Source of the DNA: Phyllostachys edulis
Taxonomy: Eukaryota; Streptophyta; Magnoliopsida; Poales; Poaceae
NCBI GenBank assembly: GCA_036346405.1
Contig: CM070546.1
Location: 96,222,955 to 96,286,954 of the forward strand
DNA: 64,000 nucleotides
Reading direction: 5' to 3'
Positions 23,061 through 35,480 of the stretch are shown in pieces. The translations under genes and the position numbers were made by a program. The notes beneath the pieces were generated by a model, which was not told the DNA's origin, did no database searches, and saw only the letters and a program-made list of their open reading frames with translations. Position 1 is the first letter of the stretch. Each line of letters starts with the position of its first letter.

Positions 23061-25109
23061 CCCCCTGAGATACATCCCCCGATTGCCCTTTCTCTCTCTT
23101 GCTTTCCCTACTCCTAGGTAGAGCTGGCCAGATGGGTCGTGCTGCGAGCAGCCCATGGCATGGCTGCGTGGCTCAGTCCAGACACGATACGACTCGCATT
23201 GTTTATAAACCAGACCGGCACGAAGGCCCGTGCCGCTCTTGAGCCATCACCCCAACAAGAACAATTCGAGGCTCTCTAGCACCCCGAGCTGGTCCGGGAG
23301 CACTCCAGAGAGGGTCCGCAGAGCCTGTGACAAGAGTCTGGAGGCGCTCCCCCGAGTAGGTCCGGACACGCCCTGAGGGGTTTCGTGAAAGCCCCCCGAC
23401 CGGGTTTGGTGTGCTCTCCCGAGCAGGCCCGAGGTGCCCCCCGCCGGCCAACGCCGCACCGAGTGCGGGCCCTAGGAGCTCCGCAGCGCGCCGCTCCGTC
23501 CGACCGCCTTCACGCCGCCTTACCCGGCCGACGCCGCGCCGCCCCAAGGCTCCCCGAAGCTCCTTCCTCGCCGGTTGGCTCCACGACGCCTCAAGCCTCC
23601 CCGCGCCGCCCCCGAGGTCTTCCGCACCCCGCTAACTCGCGGCGCCGCAGGTCCGGCTGCCCCCAGCGTGTTTCGAGCCTGAGGTTCAGCCGCCGCCGAT
23701 GGGGACGCGACCAGGCGAAGCCAGCTCGGCCAGCCCTAGGCCTTGCCTCCCCTGCCTCAGGCCCTCCGCGTGCAAATTGTGTGGCGTCGCCCTGTCCCGT
23801 AGGGCGCTGCTCCGCGCCTCTCCTCCCGGCGGCGGCTGCCCATCGCTCTCCCCTGCGATGCCCGCGCCCGACTCCCACGCCGCCTTGTTACGACCAGATC
23901 GCCAGCGAGTAGTCTGGAGACCAAAATCGCACAAATCGGTAGAAAATGAAACATGTAATTGGAGGATTTGGGTGGGAAACTACAGAACGGGATGAGGAAC
24001 CAGAGAACAAGATGGGAAATCAGATTTATATTTCATTTCATCGATGACAGGAGCCGGCATTTAACTCTAGTTATTGTACACTGGGTCCTATAGCGTATGA
24101 ACTAGAACTATATAACATACACTCACGTATACGTCTACTAGCCCCATATATCATAGACCTGGGTACATGACCCGCCTCCTCTCAGCGGCCTGCGGCCACT
24201 CCTCATCAGTAGCACCACAGTGATGCCCGCCAAGTGCTCGACACCGTGCCCCAACCATAACATCGGCATGCCGACAGCTTCAGTCACGCCCTCGATTACC
24301 TCAATGGTTGAGGCCACCTCTCCACTTGCCGGCACCACTCCGTTTGCAATTGAGTGCATGCAAGGTGTTCGAAACAATGCCTGAGAAGATGATGAGCAAG
24401 GCGAAGCACCGCTGCGTCATGCAGTGTGTGTGTGTGGGGGGGTGCACATCCACCGTCGCCCAGTGCGTTGGGCCAGCTCTGTCCGTGAGGCTAATAAGGT
24501 CGAGGAAGAAGAGATGATGGCTGTGGACGTCCTCCCCAACGAGATCAACCACAACGTCACTACTAATCCACGTTCCACACCTGTCGGTGGCATGGCCTTG
24601 TCACAGCCACCATCAACGAAGGCACATCAGTGCTCATCATGCTGAGCAGAGGAGATGTGTTGGTGCTGCACCAACCACGACCTCCACCTGATCAAGTAAC
24701 TCTCACTGAATGTACGCTTGGTAAAGTGGGGATGTTGTCTGAGCAGACGGTGATCTCAGCAACAATGTTAGTTGTGCTCGAGCTACGTCCTTGGCCGCCA
24801 CCAAACAAAGTTGTTCAACGAGTCTAGGATGTCAATGTTGTCTAAGGACATGATGGGGCTAGTTGGACGATCAAGTGGTGAGGGCCTCCAGACCTTGGGG
24901 GCCGCTCGGGCTGTGGTGATGCTCCAACTGTGGCAAGGTCCCTGTCACCGTTCAAAATAGCGACAGCGGAAAGGCTATAAAAGGCCAAAAGTTGGGGGTG
25001 TACCCACGTGCCTTCTTTATCGTTTTGACGTAGACTAAGAGTGTATGTGATTCCACTTGTGAGGATGGTGGAGGTCAAGTGGGAGGACGATCCGGACGTC
25101 CGTACATCT
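23061..25109. other. GC-rich region without a recognised gene
   Basis: Bases 23270-23930 are very GC-rich and open in several frames on both strands, with Pro/Ala/Arg-rich, low-complexity translations, which suggests composition rather than coding. The CCGACCGGG and CCGAGTAGGTCC words recur at 23010 and 23340 and may be the interior of the Gypsy-type element. Bases 24000-25100 hold no recognisable protein. Confidence 0.4.
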
Positions 25110-26215
25110 AGACGTTTTTTGTACGACCGGTGCCTGTTGATGACATTGGTGGACCATTGGAGGTCAAGATGCATGTTCTACCTACCGTGAGGGGGGATAG
25201 CTCCTACGCTGCAGAGGACGGTTGCATACCTCATTGGTTTCCCTTGCGCGAGCCCTCCTACGACTACACACGAGGTCGTGTCGACGTGGTGCGTGGACTT
25301 CTTCGCCAGGTTGGCTGGGGTGCTGCCGCAAGGCGGTGAGTTCGACAATATGCATGACCCTTCACTGAAGTGGCCCTACCTATTCTACATAAGTTCCCCC
25401 CTCCCTGGTGTTCGTGCTTCATTTTTTCGATGAACTTACCAACAGGTCATTGTCATTTTGTAGCCATAGGGTATAGCCCTAGATGCCCCCAACTACACAA
25501 TGCGAAGGCACTTCGAGGTCTACTTGTTGTGGCTCTTCTGGTGGCTCTTGTTCCACGGATCCCACGGCGACAACGTCGATAAGCACATAATTCAGTACGT
25601 ACAGTAGTTGGTGGAAGCAGAGATGGAGGATATCTAGCAGTACGCCTGGGGCCCGATAGTGTTGTGCGTGACATACCGAGGCCTCTACGACGCCTGCCGA
25701 AGGGTCTAGGATAGCTCCATGCTCTGCGGATGCCCACTGCTACTGCAAATGTAGTCGTTCGAGCGCTTCCAGATCGGACAACCACAAGTGGACCTCAATG
25801 TACTCCCTTGCCCTATATGTCAACAACGACATCGGTGGCCCGACTATGGGTACGGTGTGGTGTCACCGACGGGTAAATTTTTAGTACAGTTCATCAGTTT
25901 TGTACTTTGTTTCCAATCCACGTGCCGAGATGTGTGTTTGTTTTGTTCTACGGGTCACGTTCGAACTAGTCACTATGCACGCCTCGTACCCGAACTACGT
26001 GGTGATGTTCGACCAGCTGACAGACGACCGCATCATCTGGAGACCGCTATCTAGCCAATGCACGCGAGACTCTGCCTACTGGCTCACACGGAGTTGCTTG
26101 GTATACGGAGTTGCTTGGTATACGACGTGTACGTGGAGGCATACTCCGTCCACCGTGTGATTAGGCAGTTCGGTCTACGGCATGAGGTCCCGGTGAGGGG
26201 CAATGGATTTGGAAG
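25110..26215 (+). pseudogene. Degraded plant mobile domain (PMD, aminotransferase-like) sequence
   Basis: The forward translation from about 25500 reads RRHFEVYLLWLFWWLLFHGS, then YAWGPIVLCVTYRGLYDAC, CGCPLLLQ, SFERFQIG, and in a later frame YPNYVVMFDQL, YWLTRS and VIRQFGLRHEVP. These are hallmark stretches of the plant mobile domain, found in the MAIN/MAIL proteins of plants and carried by many Mutator- and Gypsy-type transposons. Four in-frame TAG codons (25605, 25635, 25707, 25752) break the first part. A perfect 17-bp tandem duplication (26090-26106 and 26107-26123) shifts the frame in the last part. A transposon-borne copy seems more likely than a host MAIN-like gene, given the neighbourhood, but no transposase domain was seen beside it. 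Confidence 0.85.
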
Positions 26216-26750
26216 GTGTACGGCGGCGAGGGGAGAACAACAACGGCAACTGCGAGCGTGCTAACATGTGGGCCCAGATGAGTTGTTTATTGCTTTGAAT
26301 CGACTCATATCTAGAGTCCGGTCCCATAATTTGTTTTATTGAAACCGACCCATATAATGTACTGAGTTGATTCAATGTCTTCTCCCTTCTTTGAATCGGC
26401 TAAAATCTCATATTACGGATGGCCATGGCCTGAGGACTTTTGTCATCGTCATCGGAGATTTGGGTGCCGTGAACGGGAGGGGAGGGGAGGGGAGGGGACT
26501 AGTACGTAGTACTTATTTCATTGATGTTTTTGCACTCTACTTAATTATTTTTGGTCAAATTCGACGCCCAAATCGATATGCTAGCATTAACCAGCACAAT
26601 TTCCCCAAGATAGTTAATTAGTGCTTCACTCGGAAACTTAACGATGACTCTTCGGGAATTAGCCTTCGGCGCTCCAACTTCCAAAATGGAGTAGTGGCAG
26701 TAGTATTATACGTCAGTAATCCGATGGATCAACTCAGTTTACACTTTGCA
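26216..26750. other. Upstream region of the exonuclease gene
   Basis: No coding sequence was seen. It contains a short (GGGGA)n run at about 26475-26498 and otherwise ordinary AT-rich sequence leading to the TATA box. Confidence 0.5.
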
Positions 26751-26758
26751 CTATAAAT
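26751..26758 (+). promoter_or_regulatory. TATA box of the exonuclease gene
   Basis: CTATAAAT lies 74 bases before the chosen ATG at 26825. An upstream ATG at 26780 is only about 29 bases from the TATA box, at or before the expected transcription start. That is why the later start is preferred. Confidence 0.65.
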
Positions 26759-26824
26759 ACTACGAGGCCTACCCATGCCATGAACCGCAGCACAACGCAA
26801 CTCACCGTACGTAGAGCAGCGAAG

Positions 26825-27436
26825 ATGTCTTCCACTGCCACCACCACCACGACGCGCCACACTGTCCGCTTTGGCTCCGCCCTGATCGACACGACGGTCA
26901 CCAGCGACACCGCGGTCGCCGACGAGTGGGTCCGCAGCGTCCGCGCCTCCAGCCATGGGGGGCGCCGCCTCATCGTCGGCCTCGACTGCGAGTGGAAGCC
27001 CAACCACAGCTCGTGGACGACCTCCAAGGTGGCCATCGTCCAGCTCTGCGTCGGCACCAGCTGCCTCATCCTGCAGCTGTTCTACGCCAACTGCGTCCCG
27101 GCGTCCATCCGGAGCTTTCTCAGCGACCCCGCGGTGCGATTCGTCGGCATCGGCGTCGGAGAGGACGCCGCGAAGCTGGCCGATGACTACGGCCTGGTGT
27201 GCGCGTCGCCGGTGGACCTGGAGAGCATCTGCAACGACCGCATCGGCAATTTGGGCCAGACGAAGCTGGGGCTCAAGGGCTACGCCAGGGAGGTGCTCGG
27301 CCTGACCATGGAGAAGCCTGTGCACGTCACTAGGAGCGACTGGGAGATGCGCGACCTTGACTTGGCACAGATCCAGTATGCTTGCATTGATTCCTATGTG
27401 TCCTACAAGCTGGGCGAGTGTGTCCTGGACAACTGA
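26825..27436 (+). CDS. Werner-exonuclease-like 3'-5' exonuclease (DEDDy), intronless
   Basis: The 203-residue protein is a single DnaQ-like 3'-5' exonuclease domain of the kind found in Werner helicase and in stand-alone plant WEX-like proteins. Such enzymes remove nucleotides from 3' ends using two metal ions. The catalytic set is visible: D54 and E56 in GLDCEWKP, D114 in GVGEDAAKL, and Y185 with D189 in YACIDSYVSYKLG. There is no helicase or RQC domain, and no clear signal or transit peptide; residues 5-10 are a Thr run. An in-frame ATG 45 bases earlier would add 15 residues but lies too close to the TATA box. The body is GC-rich with strong third-position G/C bias, as in many grass intronless genes, and no stop or frameshift interrupts it. 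Its DNA or RNA substrate cannot be told from sequence. A CACTA element begins 0.5 kb downstream. Confidence 0.92.
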   Translation: MSSTATTTTTRHTVRFGSALIDTTVTSDTAVADEWVRSVRASSHGGRRLIVGLDCEWKPNHSSWTTSKVAIVQLCVGTSCLILQLFYANCVPASIRSFLSDPAVRFVGIGVGEDAAKLADDYGLVCASPVDLESICNDRIGNLGQTKLGLKGYAREVLGLTMEKPVHVTRSDWEMRDLDLAQIQYACIDSYVSYKLGECVLDN

Positions 27437-27943
27437 TGGAACTGTTGGTGTTGGGCGTTGACATGGTTCCATGCTTTGGGGTTTTGTCGTTGTTTGATGC
27501 TTTGGGCCTATTCTGTGGTGCTATGCTTTTGGTTACCCTATCGTATGCTACTTTTAGATTGGTCTTTTATCATGGTGGTGTGTTCCACCTATGTAATGTC
27601 ACTTAAATTACTCAAGTAGTAGAGCATATTATTGTGTTCCACCTATGTAGGGTCACTTTATCATGGTGGTGTGTTCCACCTACTAGTACAATTTTACTAG
27701 CTTTCGTTATGTTGCCTATTCTATGACACGTTATGCTCGGTTAGTTAGCTAATGTGTATGGGGGTCTACTTTCAATTTGAATTTTTAAGAAAGAGTATGA
27801 GTTCCATTTTGCAAGACTTATCCTTGACCTCTTGCAAAGCATATTAGTACAAGTATTTACAACTAAACCGTCGTTACTCAGATATCCACTTTATATCTAA
27901 CTAGTTTAATGCATATGTGCATTGCTATGAACAAAAAAACATA
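27437..27943 (+). other. 3' flank of the exonuclease gene with short repeats
   Basis: The phrase GTGTTCCACCTA occurs at about 27580, 27634 and 27671, two of the three after TATCATGGTG, so a unit of roughly 40-100 bp is partly repeated in the probable 3' UTR. No gene was seen. Confidence 0.55.
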
Positions 27944-28165
27944 CACTACCAGAATCGTCGAAGTTCCCGAGTGCTAGTAAGTTTCCCGAGTGTTTTGAAT
28001 AAGACACTCGGGAACTTCCCGAGTGCCTCATGAAACACTCGGGAAATTATAAAAACACTCGGGAAAGTTAACTTTCCCGAGTGTCCGATCGGACACTCGG
28101 GAAACTACGACGGGAGCAACGGGGAAAAATTAGCTCCCGAGTGTCGTTCGTTACAGACACTCGGG
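27944..28165. repeat. CACTA left terminal repeat and subterminal motif array
   Basis: After the 10-base terminal repeat come at least eight copies of CCCGAGTGT or its complement ACACTCGGGA within 200 bases, several arranged as hairpins (for example TTTCCCGAGTGTCC against GGACACTCGGGAAA at 28073-28102). Confidence 0.92.
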
Positions 28166-28428
28166 AGCTAAAAAGTAACGGTTCGCGCCAATTCTCCCCA
28201 CGCGCGCGCCCGTTCCTCTCCCGTTCCCCCCGTTCCCCAAACCCCCCCCCACGCGCCACGGTTCCTCTCCCGTTCCCTCCGTTCCCCAAAATCCCCAAGC
28301 GCTCCTCCCCATCCTCCGCCTCCACTGCCGCTCACAGACTCACAAGACTGCGCCGCCTGAGTCCGCCTCCCGCTCCTCGGCTCACTCCTCCGCGCACCTG
28401 CCTCCTCTGCCTCCCGGCTCCCTCCTCC

Positions 28429-31400
28429 ATGGCCTTGCCTCCATATCCACCTCCCGGCTCTCCTCCGACCGCGCCACTCCTCCGGTGAGCATCCATTGTA
28501 GTAATTTGTATTGGGATATATATGGATGAAATTTATTGGAGATTCGGTTTTGGAGTCCTATGCTTTTCATCAAGAAAAAACTATACCAAACTAAAAACTT
28601 TAAAATAAATATTGTTAATGACAGTAATGGTTTGGTGCAATTGATTATGAACTTGTGGAATAATTTTCTTTTGTAAACTGCAGAATTAATTCCTACCTTC
28701 TAGTGCAAAATCATTAGCATTATTGTGCAAATATTTCATCGTCAAAAGCATTTGCACTTAGATCATAAAATCTTTCTAAAGGCATACATATATTACTCTT
28801 GTGTGAAAGCCACATGATATCAATTACACGTGAGACTTTCAAGTTCAAGACCTCCAAGTCGTTAACTTTAGTGCATGTGGTAGTAGCTTCTAACATACTC
28901 AATAGTGCGTGGTCAATATCTGACAATAGTTTGTTGGGGAAAGAAGGTCGTTGTTGATCATGCATGTCACTAAACTCAAGAGATGTGGAGAAAAATAACA
29001 ACATTTAGTAGTTAGTTCTTTAAAAAATAGTAATCTGCACTTGATCCTTTCATTTGTTCAAGGATAAAATTGAATGTAATCGATAGCATTTTAGCCTCTT
29101 TTAATTCTGGACATGAATATACATATATAGGCCTTCAATTTAAGAATGAATTTCGTTCCCATCCAACAATGCTTTATTAATTTGTGAACATGGTTTGAAA
29201 AGATATATATGATTAGATGAAAACAGGGAGAAAAATGATGTCAGCATATCATCAATCCATGATCTAATATATAAGCCAATTGCTCGTTGGTACGTTCTAG
29301 CTTTCTGACATGTCTTGATCATTGTTCACTTTAGACGCTGTGATCTTGAGTGTTCACAATGGCAACAAGCAATCGAGAGAGGAGGACACTAATGTTCCTT
29401 GAGAATACTTCTTTGGCTTTAGCCCCGATATCCATATGGGGCGAAATAAATGGGTTATGAGCAAAAGTATTGGTGATTGATCGCTTATATTGATTTCATT
29501 TTGTTTTCATTAATTTACGCCGAGGTTATTTACTACTTCAACTGATATCTGTTTTGTTAGTATTATATACATCAAAGTTTGTTTACATCACTGTCAACAT
29601 CCCATTTGTAAAAAAAATCCACGATGGAGTGTTATATGCATGAGTATAATTAATCTTAGACCACTTCAACCCATTAAGGAGGAAAACTATAGAGCTACAA
29701 TTTGGCATGCACTACGCAGAAGGCAAGTGATTAGTTCATCAAGTTGTCCTAGCACAATGCAAAATATGATGTTCATTTCAATCTGAAATGCGCGTATTAG
29801 ATAAACTAGCTACATATAGGTTCTTTGAGAATTAATATAATACTTCTAGAGGTTGTGGATAGAAACACACGTGGACATGTGGTTTTAGACCATATTATAG
29901 TGCTTAAGTTTCAATTTACACCACTAACAATATATATGTAAGTGAAAATCTTCTGAAGTAGGACAATGTTATGTTTGGAGCGGTATTTAAGTAGTATTAG
30001 ATGACAAAATTGTGTAATCTTAAATAAAAAAAGATGATAAAATTGTGTGATCCTTCATTAGTGTCAAATAATAAGATGTTATCTTCGTGTATGGCTGATG
30101 CATTTGGACATATAATTAAGGAAAACACTCAACCATATATTGTGAATGTGCTCTATCTTTAAGCTATAATAGCTTCTAATTTTTTAGCAAACTATCTCGG
30201 AGTCTGTTTTAGTAAATCTCACAAAAGCTTTAGTGTGAAAAAAAGTAGACAATGATTTTTCAAAAAGAAAAGATGTATACACTGCAATAGTATGTGGCCT
30301 AGCCATTGATTTCGATCTATATGTCGAGTTGTTTAACTGTTGTGTAATGCTTACATATGAACAAAGATTGATTTTGATCTGCAACGATTTCAACACACAT
30401 GAAATTTCATCATATTTGGTTATATTTTGCTCTTTCTTTCTAATTAATTCACAAGTATGTAGCATTGTATATTCTATATTTCTTCCTTCTGGATATATAT
30501 TCTTGCATACAAATGATGGTTTACCTATCTCAACATATAATATATGCCCATATGAGTCAACATATACTGCATGGTTGTTTGACAATTGGTGTGGTTCCAT
30601 AAAGCTTTATTAATTTAATATAATATATACAAGTATGCAACACACATAGCATATGTTCGAACTAATTATAATCAGCACAAAATAAAGCTAAAATGATGGG
30701 TCCTTAGATTGTGTTGCTTCTAATTAATTAGAACAAATTAATTAACACAAGTTTGAGACTATGAGAGGAGCATAAGATGGTTTCATCCTTTTGAGATAGA
30801 ATATTGATGTGGTAAATGTGGTTAATTTATATGTGTGAAATAATAGGATATTTTGGTCAAGAAGTTTCTCTTTTATGTATGTCTATATTCTTCCTTTAGA
30901 GAAATGGAGCAGTTTAGACATGAGGATTCGTATTTACTTCAAAAAAGTACCTAATAGGTCGGCTCGAGTGACAACCATGCATATTAATGTTTGTCCATAA
31001 TATTATTTTGAAGGATATGTGCAAATTAAGGAGGTTCCTCGAGTAGACATTGAGGAGTATGGACGTACACTATGATGGAATAAGATGTCAACTAGGATGC
31101 AATACGCAGCAGGTGCACGCAAAACAATGTGCAGCGTAGTTGATGTGATGCATGTTCATTTTCAAAAATTGCACGTATGTATATGCATGCATGGGTGTGA
31201 GTGGTCGCACGATGCTTGATTGCTTGGTGATGTGCCGCTTTGTGATGGGTCGATGCATCTTCTTTTTAAGAACGAGTCCTCGCTAGAAAGTTCTATAATT
31301 AGTCTCCTTTGGCTTTTTTTTGTTTGTTTTGAAACGATTCTGTCCTAATATAGCTCATGGTTTTCAATACAGTCTTTGCCGCCTCGCCGATCGTCTCCAC

Positions 31401-31470
31401 CGACACACAATGCAGACCATCTTCCCCACCACAGCTCCTCGGCTCCCTCATCTCCAAGAAGTCTTGTAAG
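28429..31470 (+). other. Putative leader exons and long intron of the CACTA transposase gene
   Basis: A GC-rich, Pro/Ser-coding exon ends at a GTGAGC donor (exon end 28484). A second GC-rich block at 31373-31470 is bounded by a CAATACAG acceptor and a GTAATG donor. The third exon starts at 31771, just before the TNPD ATG. The 2.9 kb between the first two blocks is AT-rich, with no recognised protein. The first two exons joined run into a TAA just before the next donor, so they would be leader sequence. Confidence 0.45.
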
Positions 31471-31771
31471 GTAATGGATAAGTGCAAAAGAAATAAAGTT
31501 TGCTTATTTTCTTTTGTGTTGTCCATTTATGGTGGATTGATATCTTTGTCATTACAATGCTACATTAACGTGTTAATAAATAAAGGTATTCATATATATT
31601 GAAAGAAAGTGTTTTTATGCTCTGTTGATCATGTATATTGTCTTCATGTCAATCTGCTTTTAGTGTACATATATAGGGCATGCATCATAGGGTAGCTTCT
31701 AGCTAGCTCAGAGTTGTAATTTTGACATAAATAAAAGTTGGATTAAAATATGTTATGTTTTGCACACTAGG

Positions 31772-34700
31772 ATGGCCGAGGATCGTAGTTGGATGTACAC
31801 TGGGCGTAGAGCGATGGGTGACTGTACCCAAGAATGGATGGAAAAGTCGATAGATTTTGTGGATCGAGCATTTGCTAGGCGTAATGGACGGGGTGTGTTG
31901 TGCCCTTGTTCTCGTTGTTCAACACACGGCCAAAACGAGGGCAACAATGATCGCACACTGTGCAAGTACGGATTTAGGGCGAGCTATACCGTGTGGGTGT
32001 ATCACGGCGAGTCACAACATAGCAGATCAGATGTGCTAAGGGAGGAAACGGACGATGGCGGCCACAATGAGAGTAGGATAGAAGACATGCTAGATGATGT
32101 GCGCCATGCATATGGGCCACCGCCGAGGAAGAACCGAGCTCGCAACAAGGGCTTTTTTGATATGTTGTCCGCATGAAGTCAACCACTTCACGGGCACACA
32201 TAGGTGTCCCAACTAGATGCCATCACACGACTACTTGTCATTAAGTCTCGATTCAAAGACAAGCATTGCTTGCTTTGATGCATTCTTAAGCGTGTTTAGC
32301 ACTCTTCTCCCGAGATGGTCACAAACTGCCCGCTAACTTGTATGAGGCCAAGAAATTGATAAGCGCACTAAATATGTCATATGAGAAGATAGATGTTTGT
32401 CCAAATCATTGCATGCTATTTAGGAATGAGAATGTGGACAAAGATCACTGTGATAAGTGTGGTGAGTCTAGGTTTGTTGAGGTTGACTCGGTGATGGTCA
32501 AGAGGCTGACTTCCTATTGGCGTAAAAATACTTCGCTATCTACCATTTGTGCCACTTAATCCAACGGTTATACATGTCCGAGGTTTCAGCCAAACAAATG
32601 GTATGGCACAAGTATGGTCGTCGGTACCATAATGACAAGATGGTCCACCCATCGATGGTGAAGCATGGAAGCAATTTGATCGAGACTATGTAGAGTTTGC
32701 CATGAGCCTCGGACGTTCAATTGCAATTGCAATCGATGGGTTTAACCCATTTGGTATGGGGTGCGCCATACAAATTGTTATTCGTGTTTGTCATTCCCTT
32801 AACCTTCCACCGGCGTTTGCATGCGAAGCGATACATATTCCTTTCGTTGATAATCCACGTCCCGAATACCCAGGAAGAATATGAGTGTATTCATGGAGCG
32901 GTGGTGGATGAATTGTTACATGCTTGGGAACAAGGCATAGTGACATATGATCGGGCATTGAAACAGAACTTCACTATGCGGTCGCGTATCACACATCCAT
33001 GCATGACTTCCTGTCACGGGATATTCTCGTGGGTGGTCTCAGACATGGGAAGATGCCATGCCCAATCAGAGGAGACGTTGCATGGTCATTGGCTAAAGCA
33101 TGGTCGCAAGCACTCCTTCTTCGATTGTCATCGTCAATTCCTTCCAATTGACCACGAATTCAGAAGTGACACAACAGGATTTAGGGCCAATATTGCTGTC
33201 CGCAGTGGACCACCACGTCGTCTGGCAGGTGAGGAGGTTCGTGCACCGCTAGATGCTTTGAAGCCTCTTGATGATGGTGATGGGTTCGAGAAATATGGTG
33301 AGGAGCACAATTGACTCACATTCCAAGTTTGTGGCGGCTGCCATACTTTCATAAGCTCATTCTTCCCCATAACATAGATGTAATGCATAATGAGAAGAAT
33401 GTTGCAGAGGCCATATTTAGCACATTCTTTGACATTCCAGACAAGACGAAGGACAATGTGAAGGCTCGCCTTGATCAGGAGGAGCTTTGCAACAGGCCCT
33501 CGCTGAATATGATCCATAAGCCGCCCTTCGCAAGTGGGAGAAGCCAAGAGCTAGTTATTGCCTAACTAGGGTTCAGAGGAAGGAGATTTTGGAATGGTTT
33601 CAGACCCTAAAGTTTCCTGATGGGTATGCAGCAAATCTGAGAAGAGGAGTGAATTTAGCTACCATGCGCATCAATGGCCTAAAGAGCCATGACTACCACA
33701 TATTCATGGAACGCCTTTTGCCTGTGATGATCCGTGGCTACGTCCCCGAGTGTGTTTGGCAAGTGATGGCGGAGTTGAGCTTCTTTTATCGACAGCTATG
33801 TGCGAAAGAGATAGATCCCATGGTAATATCAACTATGGAGCGTGAAGTGCCTGTGTTGCTTTGCAAGTTGGAAAAGATCTTTCCACCTGGCTTCTTCAAT
33901 CCAATGCAACATCTGATTCTCCATCTTCCCTATGAAGCTAGGATGGGGGACCATTAAAAACGGTGGATGTATCCAATTGAGAGGAGCAAAAGGAACTACG
34001 GGCAAAGCAAAAATCGATCACGTGTTGAAGCATCCATAGCGGGCGTATATAATTGAGGAAATTTTCCATTTCACATCAATATACTTTCTTCGATAATGTT
34101 CGCACGGTGCACAATCAAACCTCACGATACAATATTGGCATCCTCAAAATAATTGCCAACTTAGCCTCTTCACCTAAGAGGTGACACTTCAGCGGTGGTA
34201 CTCCCAAAGTTTTATCGCGGGATGAGTGGTTGACCGTGATGTTGTATGTCTTTACCAACCTCTCCGGTGGATGATTACATTAGGTATGCAACAATTATTT
34301 TTTCCCAATAATTGATGTATGAGTGTTTTAATCTACTTGTCTTGTTGCCTCTAGGGAATTTGTTAGAGCGAGTGGAAGCAACGCCGAGACCCATCCGAAA
34401 AACAAGTTGCGACCCTTCTTAGGAAGGGTGCTTTGGGAATTGTAAACCTAATTTCCGACTTGGTTCTATCGTAAAGTAACTTCTCTATTAGCTACTCCCC
34501 TTGCACATAATATTTACTAAGTAAAGAGGAACTAATACATGAAACCCATTCTATTTATGTCAGAGAGTTTGAAGGACAAGTCTATGAGCGTGAATTGAAG
34601 CAAGTTGCTCAAGGATGCCACACTCGGGTCTTTGTCCTATAGTACCTACGATGTGAATGGGTACCGCTTCAACATCGACACATGAGAGGAACGGCCTAAT

Positions 34701-35290
34701 GCAACAACAATTAACAAAGGATTGGTGACTATAGGACAAGATGAGAGCGATACACTGTTGAATACTATGGAGTAATTGAAGAAATAATTGAACTATATTT
34801 CCATGGTAGCAAACCTCTCAAACTTATGTTATTCAAATGTCATTGGTTCCATCCGCTTAGAAGTCGACGATACATCACTTGGGTGGTTGAAGTTGCACAT
34901 CAATCAATCCTAGCGAGCAATGACCCATTTATTGTGGCTCGACAAGCCACCCAAGTATACTACATCCGTACCCATGCAAAACTATGAGTAGTCTCTCGGA
35001 TTGGTGGGTAGTACATAAGGTGCAACCATATGGTAAACTACCTACCCCTAGTGAGCAGGACTACAACATGGAGACCAACAATGGTGTTGACCTATTCTTT
35101 CAAGAAGATGGGCTACGGGACTTTTCAAATAATAATTGGGGAAGAGGACGATCACATGGATGATATTCAAATCGATGCCGATGAGGTTGTAAACCAAGAG
35201 GACTTGGAACTACTTAATCGCTTAGACATTGATGGCAATCAAGGGGATGACGCCGAGTCAACACCTCATGATAGTGACGATGACTTTTAG
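31772..35290 (+). pseudogene. TNPD-type CACTA transposase, inactivated
   Basis: It begins MAEDRSWMYTGRR and carries the transposase-associated domain, with CPCSRCST, to 32176, where a TGA stops it. Later pieces in shifting frames follow family order. The Transposase_21 part has VCPNHCMLF and CDKCGESR (32400-32480), GFNPFGMG (32736), HAWEQGIVTYDRA (32926) and HNIDVMHNEKN (33371). A DUF4218-like block spans 33589-33957 (GLKSHDYHIFMERLLPV, FFYRQLC, MQHLILHLPYEA). A DUF4216-like block near 34780-35000 contains LFKCHWFHP. The C-terminal acidic tail ends at 35290. Stops and frameshifts near 32176, 32560, 33313, 33565 and 33957 prevent a full product. The intact enzyme cuts and rejoins the CACTA ends. 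Confidence 0.93.
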
Positions 35291-35480
35291 AGGGCCCATC
35301 TGCGGAGGATCCCATTGTAGACGACTACTTCTAAGCATGATCTTGTATGTCTTCCATTTATTTGTTTGCATGTTTTTAATTTTTGTATGAGCTTACTTGA
35401 TTACGTTATATTATATTTTTCTATGAGCTTACTTGATTACGCTTATATTAATTGATTTATTTTATTTTATTTCATTTCAG

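Noticed and set aside
23100..23240. Possible hAT MITE with AGAGCTGGCC and GGCCCGTGCCG text
   Set aside because: No matching inverted end or 8-bp duplication could be found, so it was left within the unassigned GC-rich region.
23385..23930. Overlapping long open frames in a GC-rich block
   Set aside because: Frames are open on both strands, with Pro/Ala/Arg-rich low-complexity products and no motif or exon signals, as expected from base composition.
26729..27472. Long minus-strand open frame (247 codons) across the exonuclease gene
   Set aside because: It lies exactly antisense to the real DEDDy gene and arises from its GC-rich third positions; the translation has no recognisable domain.
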